A DNA stretch of 64,000 nt from Ceratodon purpureus (lineage: Eukaryota > Streptophyta > Bryopsida > Pseudoditrichales > Ditrichaceae). The stretch covers positions 9,373,266-9,437,265 of the forward strand of contig CM026423.1 of NCBI GenBank assembly GCA_014871385.1, written 5' to 3'. This document shows positions 22,640 to 33,345 of the stretch, in pieces. Positions within the stretch are counted from its first letter, which is position 1; every line of letters begins with the position of its first letter. The translations under genes were made by a program, and so were the position numbers. The notes beneath the pieces are model-generated. The model ran no database searches and was not told where the DNA came from. It saw only the letters and a list, made by a program, of their open reading frames with translations.

Positions 22640-24589
22640 TACATGCATTCTTTCTGTGTCAGATTTCACCTAAGTTAACTTACACCCTCTCTTGGCATTC
22701 AATTCCCAACATGACGTAGTGTGCATCTCACCTGGCCACTTGGCAACATAGAGAGTATGTATGATGAATTGCTTTTTCAGAAAAAACTTGTCAGAACCTT
22801 GTCAGTACTCTACCAGAACCTTGTCAGAATGAGAAATCCTGACAACTCTCAAATGGTCATACTGTAGTACTCATGTGCGGCTGACAGGATCAACATCCAG
22901 TTGATGTGGGTACTGTTTGGTGTATACGATAGTGTGACTCAAAATTCAATTTATTGGTGGATAAATGGGTACATCGGGCTGACTAGTATTGTTACCAACT
23001 AATTAACAGAATTCTGAAAATTGATTCCATCACAGATTCACATGTGCCTCACTTAGTCAACAAAACCACCCTTTTGTACACATAAATTTTGATTCATTCC
23101 AGGACTCCGGGGAGATAATTTGAGGTGCAAACAAAGGTATTTTCTTATTGTGGCTATTGAGGTGCTTATTGATGTGGTACCGAAGTTTTTTTTTGGCCAC
23201 TTTGTATTTGAAAGCATGGTAGAAGACCTTCTGGAAGCCAAGGTGAAGTGCCGCGAACGTCCCTGTGAGCAGTAGCTTTAGTTGTTGCTAGGAGTCTATC
23301 CGTTGTGGTGGCTTGTACGATTGGTGCAAACTGCATGACAATTTTGCATGAGCACGACACCTTGTTCTCAAAATCTTTTTAATCATTTGGAAAAACACCA
23401 TCTTTTACTCCGTCATGCTTTGAACATGATGCCAAAGTGATGACTCAAGCCATGAAGCCCCATTACTTTCTTCTGTTTGGCTTGAGTAGTGGGTTCAAAG
23501 GCAGAAGAATATAAGTATATGACAAATGGACATATACCCGACATGAATAATGTACGACTTTGTCAATTTTGCGGAAAGTTAATACCCATGAAACAGAAGT
23601 TCCAACTTCTAGAAGTCCAAGAAAAGCATGAATTTCAAAGAAGAAAGTAGTATATGCTGGAGTATATTTTTAATTTATGGTATGAGTCAGTAATTCATAC
23701 TACATTTCAGGCTGCTTTCCCATTTTTCATTGAATTTCAACAATTTCATCAATATTTTTCTTTCTACTTCAGTTGGAGTTGAAAAATTTAGGAAAGTAGA
23801 AAAGAAACAAAAAAAATATACATAACTTAACATTGGAGAATGACCCCAAGCTTCTTTTTTTTTTTATTTAAAAAGATAAAAAAAAAATTAGACTAAATTA
23901 TAACTAATGAAGCAACAGAGAAGGTGCCATAGTTGACACACATGTATTTGATGATTTACACTATCATACGTCAACATGATGGTATACTTGAGGATGAATG
24001 GTCATTTTACTAAACAAGACATAAAATTTGGCCAATAAATAAATGATTCTATCTTTGCCAATGGCATAGAATAGAGAAAAGTTTGTCTGTATTCAATAAA
24101 TAATTAAAAAATATAAGCAAAAGCTAATTACCTATATATAACTAATTGCAAAAATTTAAATTCTATTCTTAGTATTTTATCCATCACTCAATGACTTGTT
24201 TGTGGTAAATAGTTCAAAATATTGAAAACATAATTGAAAAATAGGATAAGTACTACTTAATAACAAATATTAAAACAATATTATCAAAATTCTACGTTTG
24301 ATGATGTTTGAATGTTGTGTTCATGGCTTAAAAAGGTCAAAACAATGATTTTAAAGCAAAAATTGGTTTCAACAATATCTTTGACCAAAGAACCCAAGAG
24401 AAAAAATATATTAATTTTTTGTCATTTTGGTTGGTGTTTCACTGACAAAAGGATAAAAAGTCAGATATTGAACTCCTTGTTCAAAATTAATTGAATATGA
24501 GTTTAATTTAATTATTATATTATTTAAGATTTTATTTAATAGTATATTTCTATTACCTATTTTCAAATTAAAGATTCACTTGCTAAAGG
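22640..24589. other. AT-rich region without a supported gene
   Basis: Right flank of the piggyBac insertion. Sequence at 23040-23500 is somewhat less AT-rich and has weak protein-like stretches on the minus strand (for example LLLTGTFAALHLGFQKVFYH) broken by stops. It may be an old gene or transposon fragment, but no family could be named. The rest is low-complexity AT-rich DNA. Confidence 0.4.
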
Positions 24590-25030
24590 CCTTAGTCATT
24601 ATTCCATTGTTATATATCAGCCATCTTCTTATGTCCATCAGTCTTTTCTTAAGATCCCCCATTTGAAGGTTCTATTAAGTACATTAGTTCTACATATCAA
24701 TCATCTTTCTAGATCTATTGATCTTTTCTGGTTTTGTTTACATCATCCTTTTACTTGTTATAGTAAGTTACATCACTTCTAGATGTCTGTCATCTTCTCA
24801 AGTCCATCAATCTTTTCTCCAAATTCTCTTTTTGCAGGTTGTATTAAGTACATCACTTCCACATATCAATCATCTTTCCACATCAATCAGTCTTTTCTAT
24901 TTTTGCTGAGATTCTTTTTCTAATGGTTACCATAAGATTAAATCACCTCTACAGACCTATCATTCTTTTTTGAAGATTATCCTTTTGCAGGTTATTGTAT
25001 TGACAACACTTCTACATGTCATCTTTTCTG
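24590..25030 (+). repeat. Degenerate tandem array, about 80-90 bp unit, about five copies
   Basis: Phrases such as GGTT(G/C)TATTAAGTACAT, ACTTC(C/T)ACATATCAATCATC and ATCA(G/A)TCTTTTCT recur in the same order near 24663, 24750, 24831, 24921 and 24984. Copies are heavily diverged, so the array is old. Confidence 0.5.
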
Positions 25031-25669
25031 ATTGAACATCATTTTTCAATTTTATTTTAATAAACTACAAACATTTAAATCATCTAAAAATATCGAGGTC
25101 AAGATGTCAATAATCTGTGCGGGACCAATGATTGTGTAATTTAGACCTCTCATTAACAATTCATGATGTGACCATTTTTTCGACTTATCATTGTTATAGT
25201 CAGTGGCTCCTCATTGGCCAACTAATAGTTGAAGATTCATACTTTTTATAGCTTATTAGCGGCAATTCTCATTAACACTTTTTGCTAGTTACTAATTTTT
25301 TTAGTTTTTAGACCTTCAAAAATTCATAGAAATTCATTACAATTTGATTTTTTTAGCTTTTTATTTTCTATGTTTGTTCAATCTTTGTGTACTTTTATCA
25401 CATCTACTATGCCATTTTATCTAAGAAAAAGGCCACAAATTTGTGGCTTTCTAGTGCTCCTATTTAGTATTTGAATTCTCATTTTGTTCCAAAATAGGCG
25501 TTGAGGGGAGCCAACAGTAAATTTGATCAAGTATATTATCCTAATTGCTCATGTCAACTTATTACTTATCTACCCCATTAAACATCTTGAAATCCCCCTT
25601 GCCCAATTGCATATCAACTTCCTACAAAGAAAATTAATATGTCGACCTTACAACAAAGGCAACGGAAAG
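25031..25669. other. AT-rich spacer, nothing seen
   Basis: Low-complexity AT-rich DNA between two tandem arrays. No repeat ends or exons were found. Confidence 0.4.
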
Positions 25670-25797
25670 TTGAACACAAAATTGAACGCAAAATTGAACG
25701 CAAAATTGAACTCAAAATTGAACGCAAAATTGAACGCAAAATTGAACTCAAAATTGAACTCAAAATTGAACTCAAAATTGAACCCAAAATCGAATAG
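25670..25797 (+). repeat. 12-bp tandem repeat (AAATTGAACGCA-like), about 10 copies
   Basis: Units alternate between GAACGCAAAATT and GAACTCAAAATT, with GAACAC and GAACCC at the edges. Because 12 is a multiple of 3, several frames on both strands stay open (KLNAKLNSKLN-like on +, FNFEFNF-like on -), but no start or composition supports a real gene. It is a minisatellite, not a CRISPR array: units are contiguous with no spacers. Confidence 0.85.
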
Positions 25798-26287
25798 AAA
25801 CCTTTCATTAAAAAAATTGGTGGAAAAAAACAATCCACACAAAGTTGGGGTCAAGTTGACATAAAACTTTTGGATTCAACAATCCTTTAGAATGTTTCTA
25901 CTCCATCCCATGGCGCCTTCAACATGCCAATCTCCACATGAAACTGATACAAAAGTGCCCAATTAGAGGGACAATCTTGAGATGTACACACACTGAGATA
26001 GAGTCCGTCCAACACAGACACAGAGAGAGGGAGGCATTGGCAACGGTGAAGAAGGTACAGTACACGATTGAATGCTGTCCACCATGATGCTTGTACATGC
26101 AGACAGTCGACACTTTGGACGATGATCATGGCGGAGTGTTACAATGTACACCTCCACCAGTACCACAATGCACACTCCAACACAATCTTCACAACAGTTT
26201 CTCCATTGCATTGTATCCTTTCTTTAGATCCGTCCCACCCCATGTTGACTCCCATGCATCCCCTCTTCAATTCACATTTGGCAACAC
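25798..26287. other. Unique spacer, no gene seen
   Basis: Slightly less AT-rich, with short open frames on both strands but no splice-supported exon or recognised protein. Confidence 0.35.
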
Positions 26288-26600
26288 AGTAAACTCAATC
26301 CTAACATGCATGTCAAGGCTGCAAATATTGCAACAACTGAAGTGAACTCAATCCTAATATGCATGTCAAGGCTGCAAATATTGCAACAACTGAAGTGAAC
26401 TCAATCCTAATATGCATGTCAAGGTTGCAAATATTGCAACAACTTAAGTTACCTCAATCCGAACATGTTCGAGGTTGCATAATCTTATCAACAGAAGTGA
26501 ACTGAATCTTAACATGTTTCGAGGTTGCGTTGCATCAGCGTGAGTGGATTTAATCCCAACATGTATGAGGTTGCATAATTGTATCAACGTGAGTTATAGT
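26288..26600 (+). repeat. 53-bp tandem repeat array, about six copies, decaying rightward
   Basis: Copies begin at 26288, 26341, 26394 and 26447 (exact 53-bp period), then about 26496 and 26541 with shorter, diverged units. Each has AGTGAACTCAATCCTAATATG, CATGTCAAGG and TTGCAACAACTGA-like blocks. The first three copies are nearly identical, indicating recent expansion at the left edge of an older array. Confidence 0.85.
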
Positions 26601-27329
26601 TGATTAGAGATGCTGGTTAACGGAGATCATGTTTGTGTGTGCAAGGTTGCGGGATCATTGGATCACTGGAATTTGAAGTTAAGGAAATAAGAAAGAGTTA
26701 TGGAAGGGGAGGTAATCATGAAGCATTAGAACAGTGATCGATGGAATTGATTAGGGTTTTGGGATTTAGGTGCATCAGCGATGGTTGAGGTCATGTTTTG
26801 AGTTTCGAACCTTGCTGCAGCAGATGATTACTCGGCTTTGAAATCAAGCAATGGCGTCAATCCTTGTTCTCATGCTCACTGATCACAATTGGAAATGCAG
26901 CCAGAGTATCGGAATAAGGATTGATGCAAATGCTTGGATTTACACTTCATCGAAGAGGTCACTGGAGAACATGTTCCTCGTTTTGTAACCTCGCGCCATC
27001 ACTCGCAACAGATGGTTACTGGACTTGAAATCAGGCAATAACGATTCGGGAAGATCACAGAGCATTGGAACAAACAACGATGCAGATTAGGGTAACCAGA
27101 GATCAATGGCAGTATCACACGAACCAGTTAAGGCAAGTGAGCTCAATGTTTGATAGCAGATTTCTGTACAATGGAATTGCGCAACCCAGTTTGCGAAACG
27201 AGATTTCAAGCTCCTCATCAACCCTGAACACAGATTCAGCTTCTCGACCACGAGGCTCTAATTTGTAAACGGATATGAGATGCGAAGTTTTGGAGCAGGA
27301 ATGTGGAGCGCGAAGAAGAGAGATGATGT
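26601..27329. other. 3' flank of the DUF427 gene with a diverged duplication
   Basis: Two similar blocks, near 26815-26860 and 26985-27040 (CAGATG(A/G)TTACT, then TTGAAATCA(A/G)GCAAT), lie about 170 bp apart, suggesting an old local duplication. Part of this region is probably the 3' untranslated region of the leftward DUF427 gene. Confidence 0.4.
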
Positions 27330-28230
27330 TTACCATCCCCAAGAGCCAGGGCCGCCTTTGAAAGGACCGACGACCTTGGACGTGACCCAGCCGCCGTAGA
27401 ACCCGCCGGGCTGCGGCTGAGCGCGCTCGTCGCCGACGTAGCATGCGTCCATGGGAGCGCAGTAGAAGGCGATGTAGGATTTGATCGGGCGGAACGGCGC
27501 AGTGGGGCTCTCGTAGCTCCAGCCCACCTTCTCAGCGGTGCGGCCGTCCACTTGTACTGTCCAGTAGGTTGCGTTTCCTTTCCACTCGCAGAAGGAGCTC
27601 CCCTGCGCTTTCTTCACGTACTCCATCTTCAAGTCCTCTTGCGGAATGTAGTACACTGCATGTGTGTCGATTACGATCAGCCATTAGAGACAATTCCGAT
27701 CCATGTGTGGAATGCATGTACATGACTTTCTGGTACTCAAATTGGGATTAGGGTTAGGAATCATCTTCTCTGAATCTCATGAGTGAGCAGCGACATGCTA
27801 CACAGCGTTGCGAGAGAGGATTGTTCTGAAAGTGATCGACTCTGGAACTTGGAATTGAGAGCTAACCTGGAGGATGGCTGGTCTCCAAGACGCGGTAACC
27901 GCGAGTTGTGTCGGCGATGGTTTTGGAGTTGAATTCGATGCGAATTCGCTCCGGCACGGGCTCTAAGGCTGGTGGCCGCGGGTAGTCCCACACCGATTCC
28001 TGCCCCGGCCCCGGCTTCACTCTCTCCTGCCTGCCGTTGCCCATGATTGCTCTTACACCTCTTCCGCTCAGGTTGCGTCTATTGCTGCAAGGAACTGTGG
28101 AATTGGAGGTTGCGGGTCGGGGGTGTAAGGCTGCAAGATGGGTCCAAGGCGCTCCTAGAGTAACTGTGGAGCGTGCTGCAACGCGAGTGGGAGAGAAGGA
28201 GAAGGCGGTGAGTGGAGAAGTAGCTGCCAT
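27330..28230 (-). CDS. Plastid-targeted DUF427 domain protein
   Basis: Two exons (28230-27867 and 27655-27330) join in phase to 229 residues. Residues 1 to about 60 are rich in Ser, Thr, Ala and Arg with few acids (MAATSPLTAFSFSPTRVAAR), typical of a chloroplast transit peptide. The rest matches the DUF427 family, known mostly from bacteria and cyanobacteria: ESVWDYPRPPALEPVPERI, then IADTTRGYRVLETSHPP and VYYIPQEDLKMEY in order, the SSFCEWKGNATYW motif, and the C-terminal PQPGGFYGGWVTS, GPFKGGPGSWGW. The biochemical role of DUF427 proteins is not established, so none is assigned. The strong bacterial likeness plus a transit peptide suggests cyanobacterial descent or bacterial transfer. Start is the first ATG before the transit-like segment. 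Confidence 0.93.
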
Positions 28231-29421
28231 AGCTCCCTGGTTTCGCAGCGAAAAGTTTCCGCGAGGGGAACCATATCATATGATTGTGGAAGCATCCGGA
28301 GCAGTGGGAGGAAAGCCCAGGTTGACGATATGCCAAGTGGAGCCAGCGTAATTGCCCACCAAGATAAGTTTCGTCGGAAATGTCTTCGAATGCCTCCGGC
28401 TAGTGCCTCAGAAATGCATCAACGTAGATGGATTAAAAACGCAGCGATCATCGCCAAGAATTGTCGACTCTGCTTTTCGGTCAGCATTTGGTGATCACTT
28501 CCTCTTGACTGTCCCTCTGTGAGAAGCAGTAGAACGACATTGAATCAGATTTTAATTATTTTTAGATTTCTGGAGGTGATTCTGCTCCGAAGCTTGTTTC
28601 TCGTCTTGATGATTTCAAACGCGTTTCCGGTTTACTGCCCTTCACGTGATCCGGCAAGATATGTGTGCAGAAGGATTTAGCAGGGACATGCCTGGCAGAT
28701 GCACAGAAGCACCTTCATTTCCTTTCCGTGAGTGAACGAGAATTTTCCTATTTAGCGCTTGAGAATTGCATCACTCGTGCTGGGAATTGAGATGCCGAAC
28801 TGCTGATGTCCAAAGAATTATCTGATTTCAGGCTTGCAATGAGATATCTCAATGCGCTGCAGACCGACGGTGCATCCATTTCTTTAAGATAACAGCACTT
28901 CTGAAGTGAAACCAAAACACTTTTTTGACATTCTGTGAATGTGCATGACAGTACCCTCAAACAATGAAGACCCGACAGGCAGACCCAGTGACTAGCAACA
29001 TACTCCGGCCAAGTTTGCAAACTCTGCGTCAACCAGCAGCAACAACTGACCTTTGAGATGTCGATAGAAACTATACAACAAGTACGGTTGTTCACTATTG
29101 CAATAAAGTGTAAAGAACATCTGCAGCATCACCACCTGTTCAACTCCCTCATTTCCAATCTGGTCAAAGGAACGAATGTTGCAGAATATAGACAGATGAG
29201 GGTGCTTCAATCGACATGCCCAGATTAGAGCCTTTTGCCTCACTCTGAAGATGCTTCGAGGCTCTTATCCATGAAATTGTAATCTACAGTTGAGAGGAAC
29301 CACAACAATGTGCATAATAAATGCCAAAATTGGACTCCGAAGTTTTGAGAGCAGCAAGGCAGTTCTAACGGAGCTTCTCTTTTCGATCAATGTAAATACA
29401 TACGTCTTCCCCTGACGGAAG
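28231..29421. other. Intergenic region between two leftward genes
   Basis: Contains the upstream region of the DUF427 gene and the 3' flank of the AlgH-like gene. No exon or repeat was recognised. Confidence 0.4.
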
Positions 29422-31274
29422 CTACTTAGCGCGTCTTGAGATGTCGGAGTACGGAGGACCCATGTGCTCCATAACTTCGTTCCAGAGCGGCTTCGGCAGC
29501 TGTATGCACTGCTTCAGGACAAACCTCTTGCTACAAGAGGCCAGGTACCACACTCCGGCTTCCACTTCCTGCTCCAGCTGTCCTGGCCCCCATCCTGCAC
29601 CAACAAAACCAGTCAACAAATGGATCCTCACGACCAGACTAAACTATCCGGAAACCCAAAAGCCAGTTAAGTATCTGAAGTATATGCTTCGGAACCAACA
29701 GCAACACCATCTTCTAAATATATTCTTCATGATCATGTGAACCGCCTTCATCGCAACCTTGAACCAATAAAAAGTATCACACTACAACCTGTAGCTTAAC
29801 TCGATTCTAAGTACATGCAAATGGTTTGCAAAACTTTAACACTATGATATGACATGACCTGTATGTCAGAATAAACTGTAATCTAATGACAAATATAGAT
29901 GTCTACACTGCCATGTATTCAAGCTGCATCAAACAATTACGTTCTCATTTAGGTTCGGGCTATGATATTTGCTTTGCTGATCTAGCAAATTTGGGCAGTC
30001 ATTAATATATCAATTCTAGACGACTAACCTAAACATCAAGAATGTGAGAAGCAATCACCTGCGAAGCGGAGGAACCAGCGGAAGTCGTTGGGAGTACTCT
30101 TGCCGCTTCTGACGCTCTCCTGTATGCTTGAAGTACCACCCATGAACACACCGTTCATAATTTCCCGGCTGTCTTCGAGGCCTGGAACGCCATGAATGAC
30201 TTGAGTGCACTCTGGGCCAACGTCCCCTCCGAAGTACAAAGGACAATTCGAGAGCTCCGGCATGAGGTCTTTGAATTCTTCTAACTGCCCCAGTGAGTAT
30301 TGTGTAGGTCTGCCGTCATCCGAAGAAATCCATTTAACAACGCAACAAAGGAAAGGGCAATCCTCCGCATCCCAAACTGTGACAAAAATCTCAGAATTAA
30401 AACGACAAGGATTTAATAAAGAATTAGCCACCTGTTCAGAATTACACCGGCACTGCCACCCGCACTGATCGAAGACAAGCGACACACACAAGGACGTCCC
30501 GGTTAGAGGATCCATTTGATTAGAGATGCAAGAATTTAAAACCATGTGAATAGAAATTTGAAAGACCTAGCAAATGGAACTAATTTGGACTAGGTAGAAC
30601 CAGCACTCGTAGCTCGCTCCCAGCTTCAAATTAGGGTTGCAGGACAAGAATCAGAACATGGCAATGGAAAAAACATACTCGTGAGCGAAGATGAAGATGA
30701 CAACTCTGTGGAAGTACTGCTGGCTATCGGTAAATGCGTTGGGATGCGCAATGAGCAAACATCCGGCCTCGGGTTTCACAATCGGATGCGCCCAAAGTTC
30801 CTGTTCCTGGTCCTCTACAGCGTCGAGGCCCCCAGTGCCGAGCCCGGAACGCACAAGGCGAGCTCGGAAGGCACGCCAGTCTGCTTGCTCTACTTGGCTC
30901 ACAATTCCTGACTCGTCATCGTCATCCTCAGCATTCGTAGCCGGCTCGCCCTCCTCTCCGGATGCGTGTATCCTGAAGCTTCGCCTGGAGCTGACTACTT
31001 GCAATGATCTGTAGACCCCAGTAGAGCCTCACTTAGGCTAGATAGAACGCAATGTGATCACGAACTGGTCGATAGAAAGGAATTCATAACAGAGCGATGA
31101 AGATGGTCCAGTTGGAACAATACAGTACCTGCCATGACGAGCTGAGATTTGTCTCGAGGACGTAAGCATGTGCGAGACGGTCGTCGACGCGGAAGTCGAA
31201 ACCTGAGAGTGCAGAGACAGCCCTGCCGTCCTCATATTGCATGCGCACGAGGGCGCGACCATGGCGGTCACCAT
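29422..31274 (-). CDS. Plastid-targeted AlgH/UPF0301 (DUF179) protein
   Basis: Five exons (31274-31129, 31008-30679, a 33-bp micro-exon 30464-30432, 30309-30059, 29594-29422) join in phase to 310 residues. The N-terminus is Ser/Thr/Arg-rich and transit-peptide-like. Residues after about 100 match plant and cyanobacterial UPF0301 proteins: DWRAFRARL, the GCLLIAHPN block, FHRVVIFIFAH, then AGVILNRPT formed across the micro-exon, YSLGQLEEF, CPLYFGGDVG, NDFRWFLRFAGWGPGQL and EAGVWYLASCS. The family's molecular function is unclear; bacterial AlgH was linked to regulation. Without the micro-exon the conserved V-I-L-N-R motif is lost, which supports its use. An in-frame ATG upstream at 31373 would add 33 residues; the nearer ATG gives a better transit peptide. 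It is divergent from psbX. Confidence 0.92.
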
Positions 31275-32376
31275 AGTGACTCCCTCCAATTCCACTCCCA
31301 ACTCTACGAAACCCGCCCTCCGCAACCTAATCTCCTCTTTCCTCGCAACACTACCTGCATCCCTCAAAACCAAATCCCATCATCTTCCACCGCTTTCCTC
31401 CTCCCCACCCAAATCCTAAACTCCTCACAGCCCACGATTCCAGCTCGCATTCCCTCCAAACTTGCCCAATCCAAACAGTAACTTTACTCACAAATCCCTA
31501 GACCCAAAAGGCACCCGGAAACACAACCGCCAAATCTCACACATCTTTATGCACTCACCTGCAGCTGCTTCGCCACGTCGACTCAACTCACGCAACTTTC
31601 CTCGCAAATTCAAGCGTATCCAACAAAATTTGCCAATGCGGTCAATCAAAACATGATCTCACATCTCCGAAGACCCTAAACCTTGAAGATGGAGCAAGTT
31701 ACTAGAAGATCATCTAGAGTACGAATTACCCAAATGGGTTAGTTTCTCCGAACTCGTGGGCCACTCTTCGCAGATCAAGTTATTAAAACTTGGCAATCAG
31801 ATTTGACATGGCATAATGACAAAAGCATGGGACGATTGCAAACAGTGCGGCGTCTCATCCAACCAAACTGGGTTTAGGGTAACGAGGATAACATCCGACG
31901 CCCCCATCCACAAGCTGGAGAGCCCACTGGCTGTTGATCGCTGCAGACGCATTCGTGTACCATGATCCACCAATGAACAATTTCCATCTTCCGGATTGGA
32001 GATTAGAAATGGCGCAGTTCTGTCCGGCATGGATCGTTTTAGCGGCGAGGTTTCGGCCTTCATCGGACGATGAGGAGCAAGTTGGATGATGATTAGCAAC
32101 CCAGTTGGAGACATTGACCGCAACTAGTACTACGGCGTGCTTTTGATGCCCTCATCCATTGGTGGCGCACATATTGCCTGGTCCGTAGATTTTTGCTGGA
32201 ATTTTCGTAGTTTTTTTGTGGTTTTTCGGAATTTGTTGTGGATATTTCAGCCATCTTTTATCTGAGCCATATCATTGATAGTCGTCGTCTCCGAGGCCTA
32301 TCGCACTTCCAGACTGAGCTTTGCCATCTCCGCCATCGCTACAGCTCGTTGCTCGTACTCAAGCCTTGAATTAGCG
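31275..32376. promoter_or_regulatory. Divergent intergenic region between the AlgH-like gene and psbX
   Basis: About 1.1 kb between two oppositely transcribed genes for plastid proteins, so it holds both promoters. A pyrimidine-rich stretch near 31300-31500 fits the leader side of the AlgH-like gene. No light-responsive element could be picked out with confidence. Confidence 0.4.
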
Positions 32377-33345
32377 ATGGCGTGCGCAGTGATGACCTCT
32401 ACCGCGGCCGTGGCTGCCTTGGCCCCGGTTGTTGCCAAGGTGCCAGCCCACAAGGGTGTCGCTGTCGCCGCGCCTTTGATGAAGAAGCAGGCCGCTGTCG
32501 CCGTCTCCAATGGTAGCCGCGTCTCCATGAGGTTCGCCGCACAACCCCTTTTCTACTTTCTTCTACTTCTGTGTTTTTGGGTTTGCTCTTCCGATCCGCA
32601 TCCTCAATCCACAAGATACATAGCCATGACCAGCTCTGAAACTCCGCAGTTAGCATGTTCCTGTTTCCTGAGAGCTCTTCAAATGGGTTAAATCACACGT
32701 CTATGCAAGCATTTGCAATCCCAGAATACGAGCCGGTCTTATGAAGGACCGCATTTTCAGCTGTAGAGCGGTCACTTGTACCTCATTTCAAGGTTATCCA
32801 ATTGATGAGCCTTATCAAGTTAGCCACCTTGAAGATAAGAAACTCCATTTCCCTTCTAGCTAGACAAGTCAGTGATGCACATCGATGTACATTATATCAC
32901 TGCAGCTCTTCTCACAGATCTCTAATATCTATGTTTATCCCAGTGGCTATGGCGATATCCCCTCTATTGATTTTCACCTAGTCACCAGTTTCCTCTGTCT
33001 AGATTAGATTTTGCATGCTTATGCCTAGAGTTTGCCAAACCATGGAAGCATGTCGGAAGATGTTATCCAATTTGAGGCGTAGACGTTTCCTGTGCGCTAT
33101 TAACATGGATATTCCCCATTTGATCTGACAGCGTCCCCACCAAGGAGCACAACATCGCGGGCCTCACCGGTCTGGCCCTAGCCGTGGCCGCCATGGTCCC
33201 AGAGGTGGCCGAGGCAGCGCAACCAGGCGTCTCCGACTCACTTCGCAACCTCCTCCTGAGTGTCCTCGCAGGAGGAGTGGTGGTGACCGCTATCGGCGTT
33301 GCTGTCGCCGGCGTGTCCACCTTCGACCCCGTATCGAGGCGGTGA
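32377..33345 (+). CDS. PSBX: Photosystem II reaction centre protein PsbX, nuclear-encoded precursor
   Basis: Two exons (32377-32531 and 33132-33345) join in phase to 122 residues. PsbX is a one-helix thylakoid subunit of photosystem II next to cytochrome b559. Residues 1 to about 50 are Ala/Val/Lys-rich with no acids ([15 protein letters not shown]), a chloroplast transit peptide. A second hydrophobic segment, [14 protein letters not shown] ending in [10 protein letters not shown], is the thylakoid transfer signal with an A-X-A-like cleavage site. The mature part starts near [13 protein letters not shown] and has one membrane helix ([17 protein letters not shown]) ending in STFDPVSRR. This matches the Arabidopsis PsbX layout and its FDPV(K/S)R end. 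The intron falls between the transit peptide and the mature-protein exon. Start is the first ATG in frame. Confidence 0.95.

Noticed and set aside
25670..25797. CRISPR-like appearance of regular repeats
   Set aside because: Units are contiguous 12-mers without spacers, in a plant nuclear context.
25523..25864. 113-codon frame over the 12-bp repeat array
   Set aside because: Open only because the repeat unit is a multiple of three; the opposite strand is open too.
26795..26830. Possible tRNA B-box (GGTTCGAAAC on the minus strand)
   Set aside because: No matching T-arm stem, acceptor stem or A-box nearby; no tRNA was found in the window.
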